This document shows positions 1 through 13,793 of a stretch of DNA of 64,000 nucleotides, piece by piece; position 1 is the stretch's first letter; every line of letters begins with the position of its first letter. The DNA is taken from the NCBI GenBank assembly GCA_945910005.1, contig OX246737.1, positions 83,855,414 through 83,919,413 of the forward strand. The letters run 5' to 3'. The position numbers were made by a program, and so were the translations under genes. This DNA comes from Isoperla grammatica. Its lineage: Eukaryota; Arthropoda; Insecta; Plecoptera; Perlodidae. A model generated the notes under the pieces. It was not told the DNA's origin. It saw only the letters and a list, made by a program, of their open reading frames with translations, and searched no databases.

Positions 1-78
1 ACGTGATAAACCCTGTGCTAAGTCAGTGACATGAGAGCAACTACATGCAAAAGTTTCCTCGCTTGTGAAGGTGACTGT
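1..78. repeat. 78-bp monomer with a 16-bp internal deletion
   Basis: The first monomer runs from tgcaa directly into aagtttcc, so 16 bp (about monomer positions 51-66) are missing and the unit is 78 bp. The lost bases are most of the variable spacer and part of the right arm of the acatgc/gcatgt inverted repeat. A gcaa direct repeat flanks the missing part in the related gcaagttt monomers, which suggests slippage or microhomology-mediated deletion. I saw no second copy of this deletion in the window. Confidence 0.85.
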
Positions 79-1288
79 ACTTGATAAACCCTGCGCTAAG
101 TCAGTGACATGAGAGCAACTACATGCATTATATGAAGACAATGCATGTTTCCTCGCTTGTGACGGTGACTGTACTTGATAAACCCTGCGCTAAGTCAGTG
201 ACATGAGAGCAACTACATGCAACATATTAGGACAACACATGTTTCCTCGCTTGTGACGGTAACTGTACGTGATAAACCCTGCGCTAAGTCAGTGACATGA
301 GAGCAACTACATGCAACACATTAGGACAACGCATGTTTCCTCGCTTGTGACGGTGACTGTACGTGATAAACCCTGCGCTTTGTCAGTGACATGAGAGCAA
401 CTACATGCAACATATGAAGACAACGCATGTTTCCTCGCTTGTGACGGTGACTGTACGTGATAAACCCAGCGCTAAGTCAGTGACATGAAAGCAACTACAT
501 GCAACATATGAAGACAACGCATGTTTCCTCGCTTGTGAAGGTGACTGTACTTGATAAACCCTGCGCTAAGTCAGTGACATGAGAGCAACTACATGCAACA
601 TATGAAGACAATGCATGTTTCCTCGCTTGTGACGGTGACTGTACTTGATAAACCCTGCGCTAAGTCAGTGACATGAGAGCAACTACATGAAACATATTAG
701 GACAACGCATGTTTCCTCGCTTGTGACGGTGACTGTACGTGATAATTCCTGCGCTAAGTCAGTGACATGAGGGCAACTATATGCAACATATGAAGACAAC
801 GCATGTTTCCTCGCTTGTGACGGTGACTGTACGTGATAAACCCTGCGCTAAGTCAGTGACATGAGAGCAACTCCATGCAAAACATATGAAGACAACGCAT
901 GTTTCCTCGCTTGTGACGGTGACTGTACGTGATAAACCCTGCGCTTAGTCAGTGACATGAGAGCAACTACATGCAACATATGAAGACTACGCATGTTTAA
1001 TCGCTTGTGACGGTGACTGTACTTGATAAACCCTGCACTAAGTCAGTGACATGAAAGCAACTACATGCAACATATGAAGACAACGCATGTTTCCTCGCTT
1101 GTGACGGTGACTGTACGTGATAACCCGTGCGCTAAGTCAGTGACATGCGAGCAACTACATGCAACATATGAAGACAACACATGTTTCCTCGCTTGTGACG
1201 GTGACTGTACTTGATAAACCCTGCGCTAAGTCAGTTACATGAGAGCAACTACATGCAACATATGAAGACAACACATGTTTCCTCGTTT
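1..1288. repeat. Left-edge satellite segment upstream of the first HOR unit
   Basis: About 13.7 monomers that do not continue the 12.5-kb HOR. The segment preceding the equivalent boundary in later copies (about 13.4-13.79 kb) is different. The part from about 540 to 1,288 most resembles block A around 4.9-5.5 kb. It shares the monomer with tgcactaag, the one with acacatg and the following tgcgtgaag monomer, but has more mismatches than seen between HOR copies, so it looks like an older relative. Rare variants here include gcgctttgtcag near 376, cccagcgctaag near 465 and acacattagg near 316. It probably belongs to another HOR unit cut off by the window edge. Confidence 0.75.
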
Positions 1289-2969
1289 GTGAAGGTGACT
1301 GTACTTAATAAACCCTGCGCTAAGTCAGTGACATGAGAGCAACTACATGCAACATATGAAGACAACACATGTTTCCTCGCTTGTGACGGTGACTGTACGT
1401 GATAAACCCTGCGTGAAGTCAGTGACATGAAAGCAACTACATGCAACATATTAGGACAACGCATGTTTCCTCGCTTGTGACGGTGACTGTACGTTATTAA
1501 CCCTGCGCTAAGTCAGTGACATGAGAGCAACTACATGCAACATATTAGGGCAACGCATGTTTCCTCGCTTGTGAAGGTGACTGTACTTGATAAACCCTGC
1601 GCTCAGTCAGTGACATGAGAGCAACTACATGCAACATATGAAGACAACGCATGTTTCATCGCTTGTTAAGGTGACTGTACGTGATAAACCCTGCGCTCAG
1701 TCAGTGACATAGGAGCAACTACATGCAACATATGAAGACAACGCATGTTTCATCGCTTGTTAAGGTGACTGTACGTGATAAACCCTGCGCTAAGTAAGTG
1801 ACATGAAAGCAACTACATGCAACATATGAAGACAATGCATGTTTCGTCGCTTGTGACGGTGACTGTACTTGATAACCCCTCCGCTAAGTCAGTGACATGA
1901 GAGCAACTACATGCAACGTATGAAGACAACGCATGTTTCCTCGCTTGTGACGGTGACAGTACGTGATAAACCCTGCGCTAAGTCAGTGACATGAGAGCAA
2001 CTACATGCAACATATGAAGACAACGCATGTTTCCTCGCTTGTGAAGGTGACTGTACTTGATAAACCCTGCGCTAAGTCAGTGACATGAGAGCAACTCCAT
2101 GCAACATAAGATGACAACGCATGTTTCCTCGCTTGTCAGGGTAACTGTACTTGATAAACCCTGCGCTAAGTCAGTGACATGAGAGCAACTACATGCAACA
2201 AATTAGGACAACGCATGTTTCCTCGCTTGTGAAGGTGACTGTACTTGATAAACCCTGCGCTAAGTCAGTGACATGAGAGCAACTACATGCAACATATGAA
2301 GACAATGAATGTTTCCTCGTTTGTGACGGTGACTGTACTTGATAAACCCTGCGCTAAGTCAGTGACATGAAAGCAACTACATGCAACATATGAAGACAAC
2401 GCATGTTTCCTCGCTTGTGATGGTGACTGTACTTGATAACCCCTCCGCTAAGTCAGTGAAATGAGAGCAACTACATGCAACATATGAAGACAACGCATGT
2501 TTCCTCACTTGTGACGGTGACTGTACGTGATAAACCCTGCGCTAAGTCAGTGACATGAGAGCAACTACATGCAACATATGAAGACAACTCATGTTTCCTC
2601 GCTTGTGAAGGTGACTGTACTTGATAAACCCTGCGCTTAGTCAGTGACATGAGAGCAACTACATGCAACATATGAAGACAACGCATGTTTCCTCGCTTGT
2701 CACGGTAACTGTACTTGATAAACCCTGCGCTAAGTCAGTGACATGAGAGCAACTACATGCAACATATGAAGACAACGCATGTTTCCTCGCTTGTGAAGGT
2801 GACTGTACTTGATAAACCCTGCGCTAAGTCAGTGACATGAGAGCAACTACATGCAACATATGAAGACAACGCATGTTTCCTCGCTTGTCACGGTAACTGT
2901 ACATGATAAACCCTGCGCTAAGTCAGTGACATGAGAGCAACAACATGCAACAAATTAGGACAACGCATG

Positions 2970-4262
2970 TTTCCTTGCTTGTGAAGGTGACTGTACTTGA
3001 TAAACCCTGCGCTAAGTCAGTGACATGACAGCAACTACATGAAACATATTAGGACAACGCATGTTTCCTCGCTTGTGACGGTGACTGTACGTGATAAACC
3101 CTGTGCTAAGTCAGTGACATGAAAGCAACTACATGCAACATATGAAGACAACGCAAGTTTCCTCGCTTGTGAAGGTGACTGTACTTGATAAACCCTGCGC
3201 TTAGTCAGTGACATAAGAGCAACTACATGCATTATATGAAGACAATGCATGTTTCCTCGCTTGTGACGGTGACTGTACTTGATAAACCCTGCGCTAAGTC
3301 AGTGACATGAGAGCAACTACATAAAACATATTAGGACAACGCATGTTTCCTCGCTTGTGACGGTGACTGTACGTGATAATCCCTGCGCTAATTCAGTGAC
3401 ATGAGGGCAGCTACATGCAACATATGAAGACAACGCATGTTTCCTCGCTTGTGAAGGTGACTGTACTTGATAAACCCTGCGCTAAGTCAGTGACATGAGA
3501 GCAACTACATGCAACATATGAAGACAATGCATGTTTCCTCGCTTGTTACGGTGACTGTACTTGATAAACCCTGCGCTAAGTCAGTGACATGAGAGCAACT
3601 ACATGCAACATATGAAGACAACGCATGTTTCCTCGCTTGTGAAGGTGACTGTACTTGATAAACCCTGGGCTAAGTCAGTGACATGAGAGCAACTACATGC
3701 AACATATTAGGACAACGCATGTTTAAACGCTTGTGACGGTGACTGTACTTGATAAACCCTGCGCTAAGTCAGTGACATGAAAGCAACTACATGCAACATA
3801 TGAAGACAAAGCATGTTTCCTCGCTTGTGACGGTGACTGTACGTGATAAACCCTGCGCTAAGTCAGTGACATGAGAGCAACTACATGCAACATATGAAGA
3901 CAACACATGTTTCCTCGCTTGTGACGGTGACTGTACGTGATAAACCCTGCGCTAAGTCAGTGACATGAGAGCAACTACATGCAACCTATTAGGACAACGC
4001 ATGTTTTCTCGCTTGTGAAGGTGACTGTACTTGATAAACCCTGCGCTAAGTCAGGTACATGAGAGCAACTACATGCAACATATTAGGGCAACGCATGTTT
4101 CCTCGCTTGTGAAGGTGACTGTACTTAATAAACCCTGCGCTCAGTCAGTGACATGAGAGCAACTACATGCAACATATGAAGACAACGCATGTTTAATCGC
4201 TTGTTAAGGTGACTGTACGTGATAAACCCTGCGCTCAGTCAGTGACATGAGAGCAACTACAT
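2970..4262. repeat. Internal duplication of block A, left copy
   Basis: Matches 7,861-9,153 at an offset of 4,891 bp (52 monomers plus 3 bp). Shared rare variants are catgacagc, ctgtgctaag, gcattatatg, cataaaacatattagg, gagggcagctac, ctgggctaag and gtttaaac in the same order. Identity is lower than between U1 and U3, so this duplication is older than the HOR amplification. The left junction is sharp: caaattagg here, cataagaag in the partner. Confidence 0.8.
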
Positions 4263-4814
4263 GAAACATATTAGGACAACGCATGTTTCCTCGCTTGTGA
4301 CGGTGACTGTACGTGATAATTCCTGCGCTAAGTCAGTGACATGAGAGCAACTACATGCAACATATGAAGACAACGCATGTTTCCTCGCTTGTGAAAGTGA
4401 CTGTACTTGATAAACCCTGCGCTAAGTCAGTGACATGAGCGCAACTACATGCAACATAAGAAGACAACGCATGTTTCCTCGCTTGTCAGGGTAACTGTAC
4501 TTGATAAACCCTGCGCTAAGTCAGTGACATGAGAGCAACTACATGCAACAAATTAGGACTACGCATGTTTCCTCGCTTGTGAAGGTGACTGTACTTGATA
4601 AACCCTGCGCTAAGTCAGTGACATGAGAGCAACTACATGCAACATATTAGGACAACGCATGTTTCCTCGCTTGTGACAGTGACTGTACGTGATAAACCCT
4701 GCGCTAAGTCAGTGACATAAGAGCAACTACATGCAACATATGAAGACAACGCATGTTTCCTCGCTTGTGACGGTGACTGTACGTGATAAACCCTGCGCTA
4801 AGTCAGTGACATGA

Positions 4815-4840
4815 GAGCAACTACATGAGAGCAACATATG
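4815..4840. repeat. 98-bp monomer with a 4-bp insertion (U marker)
   Basis: The monomer reads ctacatgagagcaacatatg where others read ctacatgcaacatatg. The extra bases can be made by slipping between two catg...caac stretches inside one monomer. Copies at about 17,326 and 26,165 have the same change, as expected from the U offsets. Confidence 0.85.
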
Positions 4841-5749
4841 AAGACAACGCTTGTTTCCTCGCTTGTGAAGGTGACTGTACTTGATAAACCCTGCGCTAAG
4901 TCAGTGACATGAGAGCAACTACATGCAACATATGAAGACAATGCATGTTTCCTCGCTTGTGACGGTGACTGTACTTGATAAACCCTGCGCTAAGTCAGTG
5001 ACATGAGAGCAACTACATGAAACATATTAGGACAACGCATGTTTCCTCGCTTGTGACGGTGACTGTACGTGATAAACCCTGCGCTTAGTCAGTGACATGA
5101 GAGCAACTACATGCAACATATGAAGACAACGCATGTTTCATCGCTTGTGACGGTGACTGTACTTGAGAAACCCTGCACTAAGTCAGTGACATTAAAGCAA
5201 CTACATGCAACATATGAAGACAACGCATGTTTCCTCGCTTGTGACGGTGACTGTACGTGACAATCCCTGCGCTAAGTCAGTGACATGAGAGCAACTACAT
5301 GCAACATATAAAGACAACACATGTTTCCTCGCTTGTGACGGTGACTGTACTTGATAAACCCTGCGCTAAGTCAGTGACATGATAGCAACTACATGCAACA
5401 TATGAAGACAACACATGTTTCCTCGCTTGTGAAGGTGACTGTACTTGATAAACCCTGCGCTAAGTCAGTGACATGAGAGCAACTACATGCAACATATGAA
5501 GACAACACATGTTTCCTCGCTTGTGACGGTGACTGTACGTGATAAACCCTGCGTGAAGTCAGTGACATGAAAGCAACTTCATGCAACATTATAGGACAAC
5601 GCATGTTTCCTCGCTTGTGACGGTGACTGTACGTGATAAACCCTGCGCTAAGTCAGTGACATGAGAGCAACTACATGCAACCTATTAGGACAACGCATGT
5701 TTCCTCGCATGTGAAGGTGACTGTACTTGATAAACCCTGCGCTAAGTCA

Positions 5750-7480
5750 GTGACATGAGAGCAACTACATGCAACCTATTAGGACAACGCATGTTTCCTC
5801 GCATGTGAAGGTGACTGTACTTGATAAACCCTGAGCTCAGTCAGTGACATGAGAACAACTTCATGCAACATATGAAGACAACGCATGTTTCATCGCTTGT
5901 TAAGGTGACTGTACGTGATAAACTTTGCGCTCAGTCAGTGACATGAGAGCAACTACGTGCAACATATGAAGACAACGCATGTTTTATCGCTTGTTAAGGT
6001 GACTGTACGTGATAGACCCTGCGCTAAGTCAGTGACATGAAAGCAACTACATGCAACATATGAAGACAACGCATGTTTTCTCGCTTGTGACGGTGACTGT
6101 ACTTGATAACCCCTCCGCTAAGTCAGTGAAATGAGAGCAACTACATGCAACATATGAAGACAAGGCATGTTTCCTCGCTTGTGACGGTGACTGTACGTGA
6201 TAAACCCTGCGCTAAGTCAGTGACATGAGAGCATTTACATGCAACATATGAAGACAACGCATGTTTCCTCGCTTGTGAAGGTGACTGTACTTGATAAACC
6301 CGGCGCTTAGTCAGTGACATGAGAGCAGCTACATGCAACATAAGAAGACAACGCATTTTCCTCGCTTGTCACGGTAACTGTACTTGATAAACCCTGCGCT
6401 AAGTCAGTGACATGAGAGCAACTACATGCAACATATGAAGACAACGCATGTTTCCTCGCTTGTGAAGGTGACTGTACTTGATAAACCCTGCGCTAAGTCA
6501 GTGACATGAGAGCAACTACATGCAACATATGAAGACAACGCATGTTTCCTCGCTTGTGAAGGTGACTGTACTTGATAAACCCTGCGCTTAGTCAGTGACA
6601 TGAGAGCAACTACATGCAACATAAGAAGACAACGCATGTTTCTTCGCATGTCACGGTAACTGTACTTGATAAACCCTGCGCTAAGTCAGTGACATGAGAG
6701 CAACTACATGCAACATATGAAGACAACGCATGTTTCCTCGCTTGTGAAGGTGACTGTACTTGATAAACCCTGCGGTAAGTCAGTGACATGAGAGCAACTA
6801 CATGCAACATATGAAGACAACGCATGTTTCCTCGCTTGTTACGGTAACTGTACATGATAAACCCTGCGCTAAGTCAGTGACATGAGAGCAACTACATGCA
6901 ACAAATTAGGACAACGCATGTTTCCTTGCTTGTGAAGGTGACTGTACTTGATAAACCCTGCGCTAAGTCAGTGACATGACAGCAACTACATGAAACAAAT
7001 TAGGACAACCCATGTTTCCTCGCTTGTGACGGTGACTGTACGTGATAAACCCTGTGCTAAGTCAGTGACATGAGAGCAACTACATGCAACATATGAAGAC
7101 AACGCAAGTTTCCTCGCTTGTGAAGGTGACTGTACTTGATAAACCCTGCGCTCAGTCAGTGACATGAGAGCAACTACATGCATTATATGAAGACAATGCA
7201 CGTTTCCTCGCTTGTGACGGTGACTGTACTTGATAAACCCTGCGCTAAGTCAGTGACATGAGAGCAACTACATGCAACATATTAGGACAACGCATGTTTC
7301 CTCGCTTGTAACGGTGACTGTACGTGATAAACCCTGCGCTAAGTCAGTGACATGAGAGCAACTACATGCAACATATTAGGACAACGCATGTTTCCTCGCT
7401 TGTGACGGTGACTGTACGTGATAATTCCTGCGCTAAGTCAGTGACATGAGAGCAACTACATGCAACATATGAAGCAAACG
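5750..7480. repeat. Block A segment duplicated in block B, copy in A
   Basis: Resembles 10,073-11,804 at an offset of 4,323 bp, becoming 4,324 after the 1-bp deletion near 6,354. Shared markers in order are cctattagg with cgcatgtgaagg, ctgagctcag, gagaacaac, ctacgtgc, gttttatcgc, gacaaggcatg, aacccggcg, tgcggtaag, acaacccatg and gaagcaaacg. A further short echo of gttttatcgc (5,981) occurs at 7,484, 1,503 bp away (16 monomers less 1 bp). Confidence 0.78.
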
Positions 7481-7860
7481 CATGTTTTATCGCTTGTTAA
7501 GGTGCCTGTACGTGATAGACCCTGCGCTAAGTCAGTGACATGAAAGCAACTACATGCAACATATGAAGACAACGCATGTTTCCTCGCTTGTGACGGTGAC
7601 TGTACTTGATAACCCTTCCGCTAAGTCAGTGAAATGAGAGCAACTACATGCAACATATGAAGACAAGGCATGTTTCCTCGCTTGTGACGGTGACTGTACG
7701 TGATAAACCCTGCGCTAAGTCAGTGACATGAGAGCAACTACATGCAACATATGAAGACAACGCATGTTTCCTCGCTTGTGAAGGTGACTGTACTTGATAA
7801 ACCCGGCGCTAAGTCAGTGACATGAGAGCAACTACATGCAACATAAGAAGACAACGCATG

Positions 7861-9153
7861 TTTCCTTGCTTGTGAAGGTGACTGTACTTGATAAACCCTG
7901 CGCTAAGTCAGTGACATGACAGCAACTACATGAAACATATTAGGACAACGCATGTTTCCTCGCTTGTGACGGTGACTGTACGTGATAAACCCTGTGCTAA
8001 GTCAGTGACATGAGAGCAACTACATGCAACATATGAAGACAACGCAAGTTTCCTCGCTTGTGAAGGTGACTGTACTTGATAAACCCTGCGCTAAGTCAGT
8101 GACATAAGAGCAACTACATGCATTATATGAAGACAATGCATGTTTCCTCGCTTGTGACGGTGACTGTACTTGATAAACCCTGCGCTAAGTCAGTGACATG
8201 AGAGCAACTACATAAAACATATTAGGACAACGCATGTTTCCTCGCTTGTAACGGTGACTGTACGTAATAATCCCTGCGCTAATTCAGTGACATGAGGGCA
8301 GCTACATGCAACATATGAAGACAACGCATGTTTCCTCGCTTGTGAAGGTGACTGTACTTGATAAACCCTGCGCTAAGTCAGTGACATGAGAGCAACTACA
8401 TGCAACATATGAAGACAATGCATGTTTCCTCGCTTGTTACGGTGACTGTACTTGATAAACCCTGCGCTAAGTCAGTGACATGAGAGCAACTACATGCAAC
8501 ATATGAAGACAACGCATGTTTCCTCGCTTGTGAAGGTGACTGTACTTGATAAACCCTGGGCTAAGTCAGTGACATGAGAGCAACTACATGCAACATATTA
8601 GGACAACGCATGTTTAAACGCTTGTGACGGTGACTGTACTTGATAAACCCTGCGCTAAGTCAGTGACATGAAAGCAACTACATGCAACATATGAAGACAA
8701 AGCATGTTTCTTCGCTTGTGACGGTGACTGTACGTGATAAACCCTGCGCTAAGTCAGTGACATGAGAGCAACTACATGCAACATATGAAGACAACACATG
8801 TTTCCTCGCTTGTGACGGTGACTGTACGTGATAAACCCTGCGCTAAGTCAGTGACATGAGAGCAACTACATGCAACCTATTAGGACAACGCATGTTTTCT
8901 CGCTTGTGAAGGTGACTGTACTTGATAAACCCTGCGCTAAGTCAGGTACATGAGAGCAACTACATGCAACATATTAGGGCAACGCATGTTTCCTCGCTTG
9001 TGAAGGTGACTGTACTTAATAAACCCTGCGCTCAGTCAGTGACATGAGAGCAACTACATGCAACATATGAAGACAACGCATGTTTAATCGCTTGTTAAGG
9101 TGACTGTACGTGATAAACCCTGCGCTCAGTCAGTGACATGAGAGCAACTACAT
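7861..9153. repeat. Internal duplication of block A, right copy
   Basis: Partner of 2,970-4,262. After about 9,153 the two copies part: this one continues with a gtttcatcgcttgtt monomer, the left copy with a catgaaacatattagg monomer. They realign two monomers out of step (offset 5,079 bp) at the gtgaaagtga, gagcgcaac, gtcagggtaac, attaggactac series near 9,470-9,650. Further copies lie in U2 and U3. Confidence 0.78.
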
Positions 9154-9753
9154 GCAACATATGAAGACAACGCATGTTTCATCGCTTGTTAAGGTGAATG
9201 TACGTGATAAACCCTGCGCTAAGTAAGTGACATGAAAGCAACTACATGCAACATATGAAGACAACGCATGTTTTGTCGCTTGTGATGGTGACTGTACTTT
9301 ATAACCCCTCAACTAAGTCAGTGACATGAGAGCAACTACATGCAACATATGAAGACAACGAATGTTTCCTCGCTTGTGACGGTGACTGGACGTGATAAAC
9401 CCTGCGCTAAGTCAGTGACATGAGAGCAACTACATGCAACATATGAAGACAACGCATGTTTCCTCGCTTGTGAAAGTGACTGTACTTGATAAACCCTGCG
9501 CTAAGTCAGTGACATGAGCGCAACTACATGCAACATAAGAAGACAACGCATGTTTCCTCGCTTGTCAGGGTAACTGTACTTGATAAACCCTGCGCTAAGT
9601 CAGTGACATGAGAGCAACTACATGCAACAAATTAGGACTACGCATGTTTCCTCGCTTGTGAAGGTGACTGTACTTGATAAACCCTGCGCTAAGTCAGTGA
9701 CATGAGAGCAACTACATGAAACATATTAGGACAACGCATGTTTCCTCGCTTGT

Positions 9754-12700
9754 GATGGTGACTGTACGTGATAAACCCTGCTCTAAGTCAGTGACATGAG
9801 AGCAACTACATGCAACATATGAAGACAACGAATGTTTTCTCGCTTGTGAAGGTGACTGTACTTAATAAACCCTGCGCTAAGTCAGTGACATGAGGGCAAC
9901 TACATGCAACATATGAAGACAACGCATGTTTCCTCGCTTGTGAAGGTGACTGTACTTGATAAACCCTGCGCTTAGTCAGTGACATAAGAGCAACTACATG
10001 CAACATATGAAGACAATGAATGTTTCCTCGCTTGTGAAGGTGACTGTACTTGATAAACCCTGCGCTAAGTCAGTGACATGAGAGCAACTACATGCAACCT
10101 ATTAGGACAACGCATGTTTCCTCGCATGTGAAGGTGACTGTACTTGATAAACCCTGAGCTCAGTCAGTGACATGAGAACAACTACATGCAACATATGAAG
10201 ACAACGCATGTTTCATCGCTTGTTAAGGTGACTGTACGTGATAAACTCTGCGCTCAGTCAGTGACATGAGAGCAACTACGTGCAACATATGAAGACAACG
10301 CATGTTTTATCGCTTGTTAAGGTGACTGTACGTGATATACCCTGCGCTAAGTCAGTGACATGAAAGCAACTACATGCAACATATGAAGACAACGCATGTT
10401 TCCTCGCTTGTGACGGTGACTGTACTTGATAACCCCTCCGCTAAGTCAGTGAAATGAGAGCAACTACATGCAACATATGAAGACAAGGCATGTTTCCTCG
10501 CTTGTGACGGTGACTGTACGTGATAAACCCTGCGCTAAGTCAGTGACATGAGAGCAACTACATGCAACATATGAAGACAACGCATGTTTCCTCGCTTGTG
10601 AAGGTGACTGTACTTGATAAACCCGGCGCTTAGTCAGTGACATGAGAGCAACTACATGCAACATAATGAGACAACGCATGTTTCCTCGCTTGTCACGGTA
10701 ACTGTACTTGATAAACCCTGCGCTAAGTCAGTGACATGAGAGCAACTATATGCAACATATGAAGACAACGCATGTTTCCTCGCTTGTGAAGGTGACTGTA
10801 CTTGATAAACCCTGCGCTAAGTCAGTGACATGAGAGCAACTTCATGCAACATATGAAGACAACGCATGTTTCCTCGCTTGTGAAGGTGACTGTACTTGAT
10901 AAACCCTGCGCTTAGTCAGTGACATGAGAGCAACTACATGCAACACAAGAAGACAACGCATGTTTCCTCGCAGGTCACGGTAACTGTACTTGATAAACCC
11001 TGCGCTAAGTCAGTGACATGAGAGCAACTAAATGCAACATATGAAGACAACGCATGTTTCCTCGCTTGTGAAGGAGACTGTACTTGATAAACCCTGCGGT
11101 AAGTCAGTGACATGAGAGCAACTACATGCAACATATGAAGACAACGCATGTTTCCTCGCTTGTTACGGTCACTGTACATGATAAACCCTGCGCTAAGTCA
11201 GTGACATGAGAGCAACTACATGCAACAAATTAGGACAACGCATGTTTCCTTGCTTGTGAAGGTGACTGTACTTGATAAACCCTGCGCTAAGTCAGTGACA
11301 TGACAGCAACTACATGAAACATATTAGGACAACCCATGTTTCCTCGCTTGTGACGGTGACTGTACGTGATAAACCCTGTGCTAAGTCAGTGACATGAGAG
11401 CAACTACATGCAACATATGAAGACAACGCAAGTTTCCTCGCTTGTGAAGGTGACTGTACTTGATAAACCCTGCGCTCAGTCAGTGACATGAGAGCAACTA
11501 CATGCATTATATGAAGACAATGCACGTTTCCTCGCTTGTGACGGTGACTGTACTTGATAAACCCTGCGCTAAGTCAGTGACATGAGAGCAACTACATGCA
11601 ACATATTAGGACAACGCATGTTTCCTCGCTTGTGACGGTGACTGTACGTGATAAACCCTGCGCTAAGTCAGTGACATGAGAGCAACTACTTGCAACATAT
11701 TAGGACAACGCATGTTTCCTCGCTTGTGACGGTGACTGTACGTGATAATTCCTGCGCTAAGTCAGTGACATGAGAGCAACTACATGCAACATATGAAGCA
11801 AACGCATGTTTCCTCGCTTGTGACGGTGACTGTGCGTGATAAACCCTGCGCTAAGTCAGGTACATGAGAGCAACTACATGCAACATATGAAGACAACGCA
11901 TGTTTCCTCGCTTGTGAAGGTGACTGTACTTGATAAACCCTGCGCTAAGTCAGTGACATGAGAGCAACTACATGCAACATATGAAGACAACGCATGTTTC
12001 CTCGCTTGTGAAGGTGACTGTACTTGATAAACCCTGCGCTAAGTCAGTGACATGAGAGCAACTACATGCAACATATGAAGACAATGCATGTTTTCTCGCT
12101 TGTTACGGTGACTGTACTTGATAAACCCTGCGCTAAGTCAGTGACATGAGAGCAACTACATGCAACATATGAAGACAACGCATGTTTCCTCGCTTGTGAA
12201 GGTGACTGTACTTGATAAACCCTGGGCTAAGTCAGTGACATGAGAGCAACTACATGCAACATATTAGGACAACGCATGTTTCCTCGCTTGTGACGGTGAC
12301 TGTACTTGATAAACCCTGCGCTAAGTCAGTGACATGAGAGCAACTACATGCAACATATTAGGACAATGCATGTTTCCTCGTTTGTGACGGTGACTGTACG
12401 TGATAAACCCTGCGCTTAGTCAGTGACATGAGAGCAACTTCATGCAACATATGAAGACAACGCATGTTTCCTCGCTTGTGACGCTGACTGTACGTGATAA
12501 ACCCTGCGCTAAGTCAGTGACATTTGAGCAACTACATGCAACATATGAAGAAAACGCATGTTTCAACGCTTATGACGGTGACTGTACTTGATAAACCCTG
12601 CGCTAAGTCAGTGAAATGAAAGCAACTACATGCAACATATGAAGACAACGCATGTTTCCTCGCTTGTGACGGTGACTGTACGTGATAAACCCTGCGCTAA

Positions 12701-13793
12701 GTCAGTGACATGAGAGCAACTACATGCAACATATGAAGACAACACATGTTTCCTCGCTTGTGACGGTGACTGTACGTGATAAACCCTGCGCTAAGTCAGT
12801 GACATGAGAGCAACTACATGTAACCTATTAGGACAACGCATGTTTCCTCGCTTGTGAAGGTGACTGTACTTGATAAACCATGCGCTAAGTCAGTGACATG
12901 AGAGCAACTACATGCAACATATTAGGGCAACGCATAATTCCTCGCTTGTGAAGGTGACTGTACTTGATAAACCCTGCGCTCAGTCAGTGACATGAGAGCA
13001 ACTACATGCAACATATAAAGACAACGCATGTTTCATCGCTTGTGAAGGTGACTGTACTTAATAAACCCTGCGCTAAGTCAGTGACATGAGGGCAACTACA
13101 TGCAACATATGAAGACAACGCATGTTTCCTCGCTTGTGAAGGTGACTGTACTTGATAAACCCTGCGCTAAGTCAGTGACATGAGAGCAACTACATGCAAC
13201 ATATGAAGACAAAGAATGATTCCTCGCTTGTGAAGGTGATTGTACTTGATAAACCCTGCGCTAAGTCAGTGACATGAGAGCAACTACATGCAACATATGA
13301 AGACAATGAATGTTTCCTCGCTTGTGAAGGTGACTGTACTTGATAAACCCTGCGCTTAGTCAGTGACATGAGAGCAACCACATGCAACATAAGAAGACAA
13401 CGCATGTTTCCTCGCTTGTCACGGTAACTGTACTTGATAAACCCTGCGCTAAGTCAGTGACATGAGAGCAACTACATGCAACATATGAAGACAACGCATG
13501 TTTCCTCGCTTGTGAAGGTGACTGTACTTGATAAACCCTGCGCTAAGTCACTGACATGAGAGCAACTACATGCAACATATGAAGACAACGCATGTTTCCT
13601 CGCTTGTCACGGTAACTGTACATGATAAACCCTGCGCTAAGTCAGTGACATGAGAGCAACTACATGCAACAAATTAGGACAACGCAAGTTTCCTTGCTTG
13701 TGACGGTGACTGTACGTGATAAACCCTGTGCTAAGTCAGTGACTTGAGAGCAACTACATGCAACATATGAAGACAACGCAAGTTTCCTCGCTT
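9754..13793. repeat. Block B, copy 1
   Basis: About 43 monomers present in U1 and U3 and largely missing from U2. Its first part (about 10.07-11.80 kb) resembles 5.75-7.48 kb of block A at an offset of 4,323-4,324 bp (46 monomers). Its later part holds a monomer with the linked variants catttgag and tttcaacg near 12,530. That subtype is otherwise confined to the right-hand domain, so block B seems to join A-type and C-type sequence. Confidence 0.82.
10073..11804. repeat. Block A segment duplicated in block B, copy in B
   Basis: Partner of 5,750-7,480, with the same order of rare variants. The copies part after gaagcaaacgcatgtt: this copy continues tcctcgc, the A copy tatcgc. This shows that block B was partly built from block A or from a common source before the HOR was amplified. 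Confidence 0.78.

Larger units (their letters stand above)
1289..9753. repeat. Block A, copy 1
   Basis: About 90 monomers forming the larger part of the HOR. Diagnostic variants not noticed in the right-hand domain are gtttaaac (3,721 and 8,612), gagggcagctac (near 3,404 and 8,295), cataggagc (near 1,709) and the catgagagcaacatatg monomer near 4,825. The block is itself built from duplicated parts: 2,970-4,262 resembles 7,861-9,153 (offset 4,891 bp, 52 monomers). A following stretch around 4,390 resembles 9,470 at offset 5,079 bp (two monomers more). Confidence 0.85.
1289..13793. repeat. HOR unit U1 (12,505 bp, 133 monomers)
   Basis: First complete higher-order repeat. Its marker series recurs at +12,505 bp (U2, where present) and +21,344 bp (U3). 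Examples are the 4-bp insertion monomer near 4,825, the 1-bp deletion near 6,354 and the gtttaaac sites at 3,721 and 8,612. The length is 133 x 94 + 3, and the 3 extra bases are explained by the +4 and -1 indels. U1 consists of block A (about 1,289-9,753) and block B (about 9,754-13,793). Only scattered single-base differences separate it from U3, for example t at 2,589 where U2 and U3 have g. The left boundary is set where identity with 13.79 kb begins, in the acttaataaa monomer, and could shift by tens of bases. Confidence 0.9.

Noticed and set aside
3721..3728. gtttaaac as a regulatory operator
   Set aside because: The palindrome arises by substitutions in gtttcctcgc of one monomer and is copied only with the HOR. 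It serves as a marker, not as evidence of regulation.
9754..13793. Block B as an inserted mobile element
   Set aside because: It is made of the same 94-bp monomers in register, has no terminal repeats, target-site duplication or coding sequence, and its absence from U2 is an exact multiple of 94 bp.
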